5,982 nt of DNA, from contig JAGQIY010001329.1 of the NCBI GenBank assembly GCA_020430865.1, forward strand, positions 1-5,982, read 5' to 3'. Made by a program: the position numbers and the translations under genes. Under the pieces are notes generated by a model. That model was not told the DNA's origin. It worked only from the letters and a program-made list of their open reading frames with translations, and made no database searches. Source of the DNA: Myxococcales bacterium. Lineage in GTDB: Bacteria; Myxococcota; Polyangia; Polyangiales; Polyangiaceae. Of the stretch, positions 1 to 5,092 are shown one piece after another; positions within the stretch are counted from its first letter, which is position 1; each line of letters begins with the position of its first letter.

Positions 1-2055
1 GTGGCTGCGTACCGTGGTCATGATCAGCTCGCCAGGCTGAAGGTCGTGCTTGGGGAGTGGACAAGCCGTGAACTGGGCCTTGCCGGTCTGAGTGTTGAAC
101 GTTCGTTCCTTTGCAGCATTGGGCAGGTAAAAGAAGCCCCGTCGCAATCGGGCGTCGAAGTCCTCGAAGCCCGGAATGATGCGCGAGATGTGATCTCGAA
201 CGCGATCATGGTCGAGCAGCGATTCCCAATCGACGGGTCCGCCCGGACCGAATGTTGCTTGCGCCACACGCACGATGATCTCTGTGTCGTTGAGTAGGCT
301 GTTGGCGATGGGTTCCTCGTCTCCCCGAGTCGGGTTGACGATCCCCATCGAATCCTCGGCGCTCGAAAGCTGCTGCTTGCCGTGGTGAAAGACGCGCTCC
401 GCCCGCCCGAGGCACGGGAGGATCAACGCTTCTTCGCCGCCCAGCAGATGCCCTCGATGGAGTTTGGTCGAGACGTGTACGACGAGGGGGCAGCGTTTGA
501 ATGCTTCCGTGGTGAAATGAGTGTCTGGCGCAGCGGCCAGTAGGTTGCCGCTGATTGCGAAGAACACCTTTGCGCGTCCCTCGTGGAGAGCGTGGAGGGA
601 GCGCACCGCGTCGTACCCCGCCTTGCGGGGTGCTTTTATCCCCATCTCAGCGTCGAGAGCCGACAGGAAGTCTTCAGGGGGGCGCTCCCAGATCCCCATG
701 GTGCGATCGCCTTGCACGTTGCTGTGCCCTCGCACGCAGCACGCGCCCGCTCCTGGCCTGCCCATGTGACCGCCGAGGAGGAGCAGGTTGATCACTTGCC
801 TCACGTTGTCGGAGCCGTTGGGATGTTGAGTGAGGCCGAGACACCACAGAATGATCATTCGCTTTCCGCGCCCGATGATCGCAGCGACCTCTTCGATCAT
901 TGCTTGATCGACGCCGCTGTTCTCGACGATGTCGTCCCACGAAGTCGCCTCCACGTTTTCGACCAAGGACTCCCACCCGTGGGCGTGCTCTCGGATGAAA
1001 CCATGATCGACGACCGACCCTGGGGCTTTCGCCTCGGCCGCTAGCAGCGCCTTGAGAATGCCCTGCATCAGTGCGGTGTCACCATTGACTCGAACTGGGA
1101 CATGCAAGTCTGTCAGCGGCGTGCCTTTCCCAAGCAGTGCCACGGGGAGCTTGAGCGGGTTGGAGTAGTCCTGCGGGTTGGGATTGATGACCCGCATCAG
1201 GCCTGTCTCAGGCATCGGGTTGATAGCAATGATCGTCGCTCCCCGCTGCTTGGCCGCTTCCAGCGTCGTGAGCATGCGTGGGTGATTCGTGCCGGGATTG
1301 TTCCCGATGATCACGATGGTGTCGCAGGAGTCGAAGTCCTCGAGCGTGACCGTGCCCTTGCCGATGCCAATCGTTTCCGTGAGCGCTGTGCCGCTGGTTT
1401 CGTGGCACATGTTGGAGCAGTCGGGCAGGTTGTTGGTGCCCAGTTGCCGCGCAAGCAATTGGAATAAGAACGCCGCCTCGTTGACTGTCTTTCCAGAGGT
1501 GTAGAAGATGGCTTGGTTAGGATCTTCAAGGGCCTTGAGACTGGCTCCGATTTGAGAAAATGCTGCGTTCCAGCTTATGGGCTCGAAGTGGCTCGCTCCC
1601 TTGCGTTTGATCATCGGGTGGGTGAGGCGCCCCTGTTTGTTCAGCCAGAAATCGGACTGTTGGATCAGGCTTTCGACGGAGTGCTGAGAGAAGAAATCGG
1701 GAGTGACCGTATCGCGGGTGAGCTCGTCCGCGATTGCCTTCGCACCGTTCTCACAAAACTCGGCAACCTTTCGGTGGCGATCCGGGCTGGGCCATGCGCA
1801 GCTCTGGCAGTCGAAGCCGTCCTCCTGATTTACCTTGAGGAAAGCTCGCAGCGAGCGATCGAATCCCATCGCTCGTAGGCCATACTTCATCGTCTGAACA
1901 ATGGCGGGGATCCCCGCGGCCTTCCTTGCACGTTCGGCTACACCCACTGTGGGGGCCTGAGTTTCCTCCGGCGGTTCGCCTCGGGCTACTGCGGTGTCGT
2001 TCCGGGAAGCCTGCTGGTTGGGAACTTCGCTTCGGTCTCGGCGCTTCGCAGTCAT
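1..2055 (-). CDS. FdhF/YdeP-family molybdopterin oxidoreductase, alpha subunit (3' end beyond window)
   Basis: Reading the minus strand from ATG at 2055 gives 685 uninterrupted codons that leave the window at position 1. The protein matches the formate-dehydrogenase-like FdhF/YdeP family. It has the signature DCQSCAWP at residues 82-89, with Cys83 and Cys86 plus Cys101 in FCENGAK; YdeP has the same three. PDCSNMCHE at 211-219 places Cys217 where formate dehydrogenase H has its selenocysteine molybdenum ligand. NPGTNHPRM, GHSNVQGDRT, KLHRGHLL and EDSMGI follow in family order. The last visible residues, TTVRSH, match a segment about 105 residues before the YdeP C-terminus. The family is cytoplasmic and binds bis-MGD molybdenum cofactor; E. 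coli YdeP is tied to acid resistance and the true substrate is unknown. No clear Shine-Dalgarno precedes 2055. GTG at 1947 (Val37) is an alternative start that would trim a poorly conserved, charged N-terminus. Family is certain; substrate cannot be told. Confidence 0.96.
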   Translation of the reverse strand, partial: MTAKRRDRSEVPNQQASRNDTAVARGEPPEETQAPTVGVAERARKAAGIPAIVQTMKYGLRAMGFDRSLRAFLKVNQEDGFDCQSCAWPSPDRHRKVAEFCENGAKAIADELTRDTVTPDFFSQHSVESLIQQSDFWLNKQGRLTHPMIKRKGASHFEPISWNAAFSQIGASLKALEDPNQAIFYTSGKTVNEAAFLFQLLARQLGTNNLPDCSNMCHETSGTALTETIGIGKGTVTLEDFDSCDTIVIIGNNPGTNHPRMLTTLEAAKQRGATIIAINPMPETGLMRVINPNPQDYSNPLKLPVALLGKGTPLTDLHVPVRVNGDTALMQGILKALLAAEAKAPGSVVDHGFIREHAHGWESLVENVEATSWDDIVENSGVDQAMIEEVAAIIGRGKRMIILWCLGLTQHPNGSDNVRQVINLLLLGGHMGRPGAGACCVRGHSNVQGDRTMGIWERPPEDFLSALDAEMGIKAPRKAGYDAVRSLHALHEGRAKVFFAISGNLLAAAPDTHFTTEAFKRCPLVVHVSTKLHRGHLLGGEEALILPCLGRAERVFHHGKQQLSSAEDSMGIVNPTRGDEEPIANSLLNDTEIIVRVAQATFGPGGPVDWESLLDHDRVRDHISRIIPGFEDFDARLRRGFFYLPNAAKERTFNTQTGKAQFTACPLPKHDLQPGELIMTTVRSH
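613..638 (+). terminator. Intrinsic-terminator-like hairpin antisense to the oxidoreductase gene
   Basis: On the plus strand, bases 613-621 pair with 625-633 (eight Watson-Crick pairs and one G-U wobble) around a CTT triloop, followed directly by TTTTA at 634-638. The stem is GC-rich, with CCCCGC facing GCGGGG. Stem, tiny loop and T run are in the order of a Rho-independent terminator for plus-strand transcription, that is, antisense to the coding strand. On the gene's own strand the run becomes A-rich and lies upstream, so sense transcripts should not be stopped by it. It may end antisense RNA, or be a chance effect of codons in the GIKAPRKAGY segment. Confidence 0.4.
1844..1875. repeat. Overlapping inverted repeats inside the oxidoreductase coding region
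   Basis: GCTCGC (1844-1849) and GCGAGC (1851-1856) form a perfect 6-bp dyad around a single A. The overlapping CGAGCGAT (1852-1859) and ATCGCTCG (1868-1875) form a perfect 8-bp dyad with an 8-base spacer. The middle arm belongs to both, so the two hairpins exclude each other in RNA. A further perfect 14-base palindrome, GCGGGGATCCCCGC, lies nearby at 1904-1917. All fall in codons 47-71, just before the cysteine motif. They may simply reflect GC-rich Arg/Ala/Ser codons; no function is assigned. Confidence 0.35.
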
Positions 2056-2128
2056 CCCACGGACCCTATCAGACGCGGCGCGAATCGCCTTGCGTGGAGC
2101 CCGTCGGTTCAAGATCCTCGGGTTCGAG
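2056..2128. promoter_or_regulatory. Divergent intergenic region between the oxidoreductase and MscS genes
   Basis: These 73 bases must hold the 5' signals of both divergent genes unless starts lie inside the neighbouring coding sequence. On the plus strand, TTGCGT (2090-2095) and GATCCT (2113-2118) are 17 bases apart but each matches the sigma-70 consensus at only three of six positions, and they would give an almost leaderless mscS-type message. A small dyad, CTCG (2117-2120) with CGAG (2125-2128), touches the MscS start codon. No strong Shine-Dalgarno is seen for either gene. The extent is firm if both starts are right; the promoter reading is weak. Confidence 0.35.
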
Positions 2129-3049
2129 ATGCGCGAAGCTTGGATCGACGTACAACCGCTTCTGGACTTTCCTCTCCTCCACGCGTCGGGCGTAACCGTG
2201 ACCGTAGGGAGCCTGCTGATGGCCTTGCTGGTCGTCGCTATCGTCGGGGGGATCTCACTCGTCATCCGACGCGCGCTGGCCCGCTTCGCCGCGCGACACC
2301 ACGACGTGAACCAAGCCGCTCTGTACACGGTGTCTCGCGTTGTGAACTACCTCTTGCTGGCAGGTGGGGTTTGGCTGGCGCTCGATGTTGCCGGAGTCCC
2401 CATCGGGAGATTCTCAGTCTTTGCGGGCGCGTTGGGCGTCGGGCTCGGGTTTGGACTGCAGGCGATATTCAACAACTTCGTTTCTGGTCTGATTCTCTTG
2501 TTCGATCGGTCCCTGAAGGTCGGGGATTTCGTGGAGCTGGATGGCGACGTCCGCGGAACCGTGAAGGCCATCGACATTCGTTTCACGCGGATCACCACCA
2601 ACGACAACATCGACTTGCTGGTGCCGAACTCCGACTTCATCACCAAGCGCGTGGTGAACTGGACGTATGGCTCGAATCTCCGTCGCGTTCGGGTGCCGTT
2701 CGGCGTGGCGTACGGAACCGACAAGGACCTGGTCAAGAAGGCAGCCCTCGAAGCTGCGGCTCGCGTGCGTTTCACACTGGTGGGCGACAGCGAACGCGTG
2801 CCGGAGGTCTGGCTAGTCGGCTTCGGCGACAGCTCGCTCAACTTCCTGCTCGTCGTGTGGCTCAATGAACAGGGGGCTCGCCGCTACACCGCTGTGCTTG
2901 CGGCGTACCTGTGGGAACTCGACACGGCGCTCGCCGCGCATGGGATTGAGATCCCGTTCCCTCAGCGAGACCTGCGGGTTCGGACATTGTTTGGAACCGA
3001 AGGACGCGAGGCCGCGCAGTTGCTGCATGGCAATCCAGCGCCTGAGTAG
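2129..3049 (+). CDS. MscS-family small-conductance mechanosensitive channel
   Basis: A 306-residue inner-membrane protein, close to the 286 residues of E. coli MscS. The family opens under membrane tension and releases small solutes during osmotic downshock. The N-terminal membrane segments lie at about 22-46 and 68-90. The pore helix and hinge (about 99-127) carry the Gly/Ala-rich run GALGVGLGFGLQ, then FNNFVSGLILLFDR. The beta domain follows, with KVGDFVEL at 130-137, RGTVKAIDIRFT at 142-153 and LLVPNSDFI at 163-171. The C-terminal alpha/beta part ends with GIEIPFPQRDL, equivalent to GISFPYPQMDV of MscS. ATG at 2129 was chosen because the in-frame GTG at 1994 would add 45 Arg-rich residues that are antisense to the oxidoreductase N-terminus and unlike the family. 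The ribosome binding site is poor. The gene appears monocistronic, with a hairpin right after it. Family certain, exact start less so. Confidence 0.95.
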   Translation: MREAWIDVQPLLDFPLLHASGVTVTVGSLLMALLVVAIVGGISLVIRRALARFAARHHDVNQAALYTVSRVVNYLLLAGGVWLALDVAGVPIGRFSVFAGALGVGLGFGLQAIFNNFVSGLILLFDRSLKVGDFVELDGDVRGTVKAIDIRFTRITTNDNIDLLVPNSDFITKRVVNWTYGSNLRRVRVPFGVAYGTDKDLVKKAALEAAARVRFTLVGDSERVPEVWLVGFGDSSLNFLLVVWLNEQGARRYTAVLAAYLWELDTALAAHGIEIPFPQRDLRVRTLFGTEGREAAQLLHGNPAPE

Positions 3050-3056
3050 AAGAAGT

Positions 3057-3116
3057 GCGGCGCCACGAAGTGTTGCTTTGCTCCCGGTCCCCAGGTCGGG
3101 GCCTTCGAGGCGCCGC
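3057..3116 (+). terminator. Long imperfect hairpin directly downstream of the MscS gene
   Basis: Eight bases after the MscS stop, GCGGCGCC (3057-3064) pairs perfectly with GGCGCCGC (3109-3116). After one A-A mismatch, CGAAG (3066-3070) pairs with CTTCG (3103-3107). The enclosed loop can fold again through CCCC (3089-3092) with GGGG (3098-3101). Together this is a roughly 60-base rod. No T run follows on the plus strand, so it is not a classical intrinsic terminator; it could cap the 3' end of the message or assist a Rho-type stop. The position at the gene end favours a 3'-end role. Confidence 0.5.
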
Positions 3117-3209
3117 TCTGCGAAGATGAGTGACTGAGCAACGGGGGTCAACACAGAGCGTGACTTCAGCAGGCGTCTCGGTTCGATACAGGGTCCACCT
3201 GAGTTTGCC

Positions 3210-3236
3210 GCTAGTTACCAGTGGCTAGGCTAGTTT
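3210..3236 (+). promoter_or_regulatory. CTAG-rich cluster upstream of the zinc-ribbon gene
   Basis: The tetranucleotide CTAG occurs three times within 23 bases (3211-3214, 3225-3228, 3230-3233). Two of these belong to a direct repeat GCTAGTT (3210-3216 and 3229-3235). An imperfect dyad also joins the first two. A weak -35-like TTGCCG (3205-3210) lies next to it with TAGGCT (3226-3231) 15 bases on, which is a short spacer. The cluster is about 43-70 bases before the gene start, a sensible place for a promoter or operator. The rest of 3117-3278 shows nothing I can name. Confidence 0.3.
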
Positions 3237-3253
3237 GGCGAGTGGAGCGAATC

Positions 3254-3286
3254 ATGTTTCGAGGTAGACCCGACGACGATGACTAA
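3254..3286 (+). CDS. Possible 10-codon leader ORF overlapping the zinc-ribbon start
   Basis: ATG at 3254 opens a 10-codon frame ending in four acidic residues (MFRGRPDDDD) with TAA at 3284-3286. It is preceded by GGAG at 3244-3247 with a 6-base spacing, a better ribosome binding site than that of the following gene. It overlaps the ATG of the zinc-ribbon gene (3279) by eight bases in another frame. This arrangement would allow translational coupling. It is too short to judge by codon use, and it may be accidental. Confidence 0.25.
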   Translation: MFRGRPDDDD

Positions 3287-3566
3287 GCCGATCAAAAGGA
3301 AATGTGCGGCGTGTGGTGGCGAGCTCGAGGCGGGCTACATTCCTGATGCTGGCGAACAAGTCCGTCCGCCACTGATTTGGGCAACCGTTTGGGTTCGGGG
3401 TGTGTTGCGTCGCCGCAAGGGCATAATCGCCAAGCTCAGCGGCGGGGGGATCGACACGACTGGTGAAACGCCGCTTGCTCTCGACGCCTATCGCTGCGTT
3501 CAGTGTGGCCGCGTGGAATTCTACGCCACACGCGAAGCGGCTCGCGGAACCACCAACATCGGCTGA
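3279..3566 (+). CDS. Small zinc-ribbon protein, DUF6487-like
   Basis: A 95-residue soluble protein with two knuckles, CAACGG (Cys9 and Cys12) near the N-terminus and CVQCGR (Cys73 and Cys76) near the C-terminus. They presumably bind one zinc ion in a zinc ribbon. The pattern C-x2-C-G-G-x-[LM]-E-x-G-[YF] at the start and YRC-x2-C-G-x-x-E-FYA at the end resembles the uncharacterised bacterial family DUF6487 (recalled from memory, not searched). The middle is basic, with VRGVLRRRKG at about 39-48. No signal peptide or membrane segment is visible. ATG 3279 is the only sensible start; its nearest Shine-Dalgarno-like GAGG (3261-3264) is 14 bases away, so initiation may depend on the short overlapping ORF. 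It is flanked by non-coding DNA on both sides. Function unknown; the family is known in bacteria but without an assigned role. Confidence 0.85.
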   Translation: MTKPIKRKCAACGGELEAGYIPDAGEQVRPPLIWATVWVRGVLRRRKGIIAKLSGGGIDTTGETPLALDAYRCVQCGRVEFYATREAARGTTNIG

Positions 3567-3568
3567 GC

Positions 3569-3592
3569 GCTCCGTACCGGCGCCACGGGAGC
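3569..3592 (+). terminator. Hairpin just after the zinc-ribbon stop codon
   Basis: GCTCC (3569-3573) plus GT (3574-3575) pairs with AC (3585-3586) and GGAGC (3588-3592), leaving G3587 bulged and a 9-base GC-rich loop. It starts two bases after the stop. No T run follows, so it is at best a weak or factor-assisted terminator. The loop and its 3' side share the 10-mer CGGCGCCACG (3578-3587) with the hairpin after the MscS gene (3058-3067), which may be chance. Confidence 0.3.
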
Positions 3593-3633
3593 TGGACAGT
3601 TCAGGCATCCTCCGCCCCAGACGCACTCGCGCC

Positions 3634-3662
3634 TTGCGCTAGGCCCGCCTGGGACGTACAAA
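3634..3662 (+). promoter_or_regulatory. Candidate sigma-70-type promoter for the exchanger gene
   Basis: TTGCGC (3634-3639) and TACAAA (3657-3662) are separated by exactly 17 bases. They match the -35 and -10 consensus at three and four of six positions, respectively. It is the best pair I could find between 3567 and 3846. If used, transcription would start near 3669 and give a leader of about 178 bases ahead of the exchanger. The -35 overlaps a GCGC-CTT-GCGC dyad (3629-3639). Promoter preferences of this organism are unknown. Confidence 0.3.
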
Positions 3663-3688
3663 GCAACTCACCGCAAGGGGAGTAGTTC

Positions 3689-3734
3689 CGTCACATCAGT
3701 GACGAGGAGGATCGACACACTGGCGCTACGCGCC
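3689..3734 (+). repeat. Two small perfect hairpins in the exchanger leader
   Basis: CGTCAC (3689-3694) and GTGACG (3699-3704) form a 6-bp dyad with an ATCA loop. GGCGC (3722-3726) and GCGCC (3730-3734) form a 5-bp dyad with a TAC loop. Between them GAGGAGG (3704-3710) is a strong Shine-Dalgarno-like element with no ATG, GTG or TTG at a usable distance. The first dyad could equally be a DNA operator. They form the upstream half of the structured leader described for 3772-3849. Confidence 0.4.
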
Positions 3735-3771
3735 CGGTCCTTCACCTCAACGAGGCGAACGAGACCTTCGA

Positions 3772-3849
3772 CCAGGGAAAAAAGCCTGGCCGAATGTCTT
3801 GTATCCCTTCCCAAGCAGGACATTCGGCCTTCCGAGGAGTAGCCGAATG
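3772..3849 (+). promoter_or_regulatory. Candidate two-state 5' leader switch of the exchanger gene
   Basis: Arm P1, GGCCGAATGTC (3788-3798), is the exact reverse complement of arm P2, GACATTCGGCC (3819-3829). The stem can grow inward by four more pairs, two of them G-U, to leave a 12-base loop. A third element P3, GCCGAATG (3842-3849), repeats eight bases of P1 and includes the exchanger ATG; P2 (3821-3828) can pair with it around a 13-base loop that holds the Shine-Dalgarno. P1-P2 and P2-P3 exclude each other, so the start codon would be free in one state and paired in the other. A small upstream hairpin, CCAGG (3772-3776) with CCTGG (3785-3789), overlaps the first two bases of P1. I do not recognise a known riboswitch class. 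A protein-bound DNA operator is an alternative reading. Confidence 0.5.
3835..3839 (+). promoter_or_regulatory. Ribosome binding site fixing the exchanger start
   Basis: AGGAG lies 7 bases before ATG 3847, an ideal spacing. It decides against the upstream in-frame ATG at 3799, which lies in the P1-P2 dyad region without a Shine-Dalgarno and would add 16 residues unlike a membrane-protein N-terminus. In the P2-P3 fold this site would sit in the hairpin loop. Confidence 0.8.
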
Positions 3850-5049
3850 CCCAAACAGTCGTGGAAAATCGCACTGGCCGTCGCCGTGGCCTTGCCCAGT
3901 CTTTGGGTGAGGCTCTCCGGCTCGCACCTCCCACCATTGCCGAGCGTTCTGGTGTTTGGCGCGGCTGTGGTTGCGGCATCGTTCCTACTCGCGTGGGCCG
4001 CGGAGGTCGCTCAAGTCGACATCTCCGCGAGCTTCGCGACGGCCATCCTCGCGTTGATCGCCGTTCTGCCTGAATACGCGGTTGATCTTTACTTCGCATA
4101 CTCCGCGGGCACACGACCTGAGTACGCAGCGTACGCGGCAGCGAACATGACGGGGAGCAATCGACTCCTGATTGGCGTTGGCTGGCCACTCGTCGTCCTG
4201 TTGTTTGCGCTCGGTCTGCGCAAGCGAAAGGAAAGCGTACGGCCCGTGGTGCTGCACCCACGCCGCCGCCTGGAGCTGGGCTTCCTGCTCGTCGCCGGCG
4301 TGTACGCCATCACTATCCCCCTGAAGTCTCACCTGAGTTTGACGGATGCCGTGATCTTGCTGGCGTTGTTTGCAGGGTACCTGTGGCGAACGTCACACCA
4401 AGAGAACGAGGAGCCTGAACTGCACGGGCTGCCCGCCGTCCTTGCGGAGCTCCCGACGGGCATGCGGCGAGGCACGGTGGTTGGGCTGTTCGTGACCGCG
4501 GCCGCGCTGATCGGCCTAGCTGCGAAGCCGTTTGCGGATGGACTCGTCGAGGGTGGACGGAGCCTCGGACTCGATGAGTTCCTGTTGGTGCAGTGGCTAG
4601 CTCCGCTGTCTTCGGAAGCGCCGGAGCTCATCGTGGCTGGGATCCTCGCTTCGCGCGGAGATGATGAGACGGCTCTAGGCACGTTGCTGTCGTCCAAGGT
4701 CAATCAGTGGACCCTATTAGTGGGCAGTCTACCGCTCGCCTACGCGGTGGGTGGCGGCGGACTCACGCTGCACCTCGACCCGAGGCAGAACGAGGAGTTC
4801 CTTCTGACCGCGGGACAGGCCCTCTTCGCCGTCGCGCTGTTGCTGAACCTGCGATTGCGCACTCGGGAGGCGGTGCTCCTGTTTGGTACCTTCATCGCGC
4901 AGTTCTTCTTTCCGCAGGAAAGCGTGAGGCTATGGCTCGCGGGCTCCTACGGTGTGCTCGCGGTGGGCCTCACAATCCACTATCGGGCATCGCTCCTCCC
5001 AACGTTGGCGTCATTCCGTGCACGTAGCAAAACTTCGAATGATTCGTGA
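3847..5049 (+). CDS. Na+/Ca2+ exchanger (CaCA) superfamily cation antiporter
   Basis: A 400-residue membrane protein with about 11-12 hydrophobic segments and two alpha repeats, as in the CaCA superfamily (PF01699-type Na_Ca_ex). Repeat 1 has LPEYAVD at 74-80 and NMTGSN at 100-105. Repeat 2 has SSEAPELIVAG at 255-265 and LGTLLSSKVNQW at 277-288. The Pro-Glu pairs (75-76 and 259-260) correspond to the ion-binding acidic residues of the family. The second repeat carries SSK where typical members have GSN. I recall this from a branch often annotated as sodium:proton or sodium:calcium exchanger, so it is probably a subfamily trait and not damage. The halves are joined by a charged loop at about 181-208. 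It likely exports a cation (Ca2+ or Na+) against H+ or Na+ across the inner membrane; the ion cannot be told from sequence. It is preceded by an unusual dyad-rich leader and is convergent with the next gene, 43 bases apart. Confidence 0.92.
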   Translation: MPKQSWKIALAVAVALPSLWVRLSGSHLPPLPSVLVFGAAVVAASFLLAWAAEVAQVDISASFATAILALIAVLPEYAVDLYFAYSAGTRPEYAAYAAANMTGSNRLLIGVGWPLVVLLFALGLRKRKESVRPVVLHPRRRLELGFLLVAGVYAITIPLKSHLSLTDAVILLALFAGYLWRTSHQENEEPELHGLPAVLAELPTGMRRGTVVGLFVTAAALIGLAAKPFADGLVEGGRSLGLDEFLLVQWLAPLSSEAPELIVAGILASRGDDETALGTLLSSKVNQWTLLVGSLPLAYAVGGGGLTLHLDPRQNEEFLLTAGQALFAVALLLNLRLRTREAVLLFGTFIAQFFFPQESVRLWLAGSYGVLAVGLTIHYRASLLPTLASFRARSKTSNDS

Positions 5050-5092
5050 CCCGTCGTGGAAGGAACGGATGACGATTCCCAGCTTGAAGCGG

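Noticed and set aside
583..1878. Several plus-strand open frames of 120-150 codons (583-1044, 1102-1467, 1513-1878)
   Set aside because: They are antisense to the 685-codon oxidoreductase frame, have no recognisable motifs and have compositions typical of GC-rich shadow frames.
1994..2128. Extended MscS start at GTG 1994
   Set aside because: It would overlap the oxidoreductase coding region by 62 bases and add an Arg-rich segment unlike MscS N-termini. The alignable protein begins at or after 2129.
2103..2131. tRNA T-arm-like strings (GGTTCAAGATCC and GGTTCGAGA) in the divergent gap
   Set aside because: No 5-bp T stem, acceptor stem, anticodon arm or CCA end can be built around them on either strand.
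2140..2868. A 242-codon plus-strand frame within the MscS gene, and a 172-codon minus-strand one at 2347-2865
   Set aside because: Both are shadows of the clear MscS reading. They are Arg/Ser-rich with no membrane segments or family motifs.
3720..3842. A 40-codon frame from CTG 3720 after the strong GAGGAGG, ending at TAG just before the exchanger ATG
   Set aside because: It needs a rare CTG start, has a basic low-complexity composition and no recognisable family. The orphan Shine-Dalgarno is reported only as a curiosity of the leader.
3668..4261. A 197-codon minus-strand frame across the leader and the exchanger gene
   Set aside because: Most of it is antisense to the exchanger, it is very Arg/Ser-rich, and it shows no motif.
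5036..5046. Palindrome CGAAT-G-ATTCG at the exchanger 3' end as a bidirectional terminator for the convergent pair
   Set aside because: The stem is only 5 bp with a 1-base centre, which cannot fold as RNA, and there is no T run on either strand. The 43-base convergent gap holds no better hairpin.
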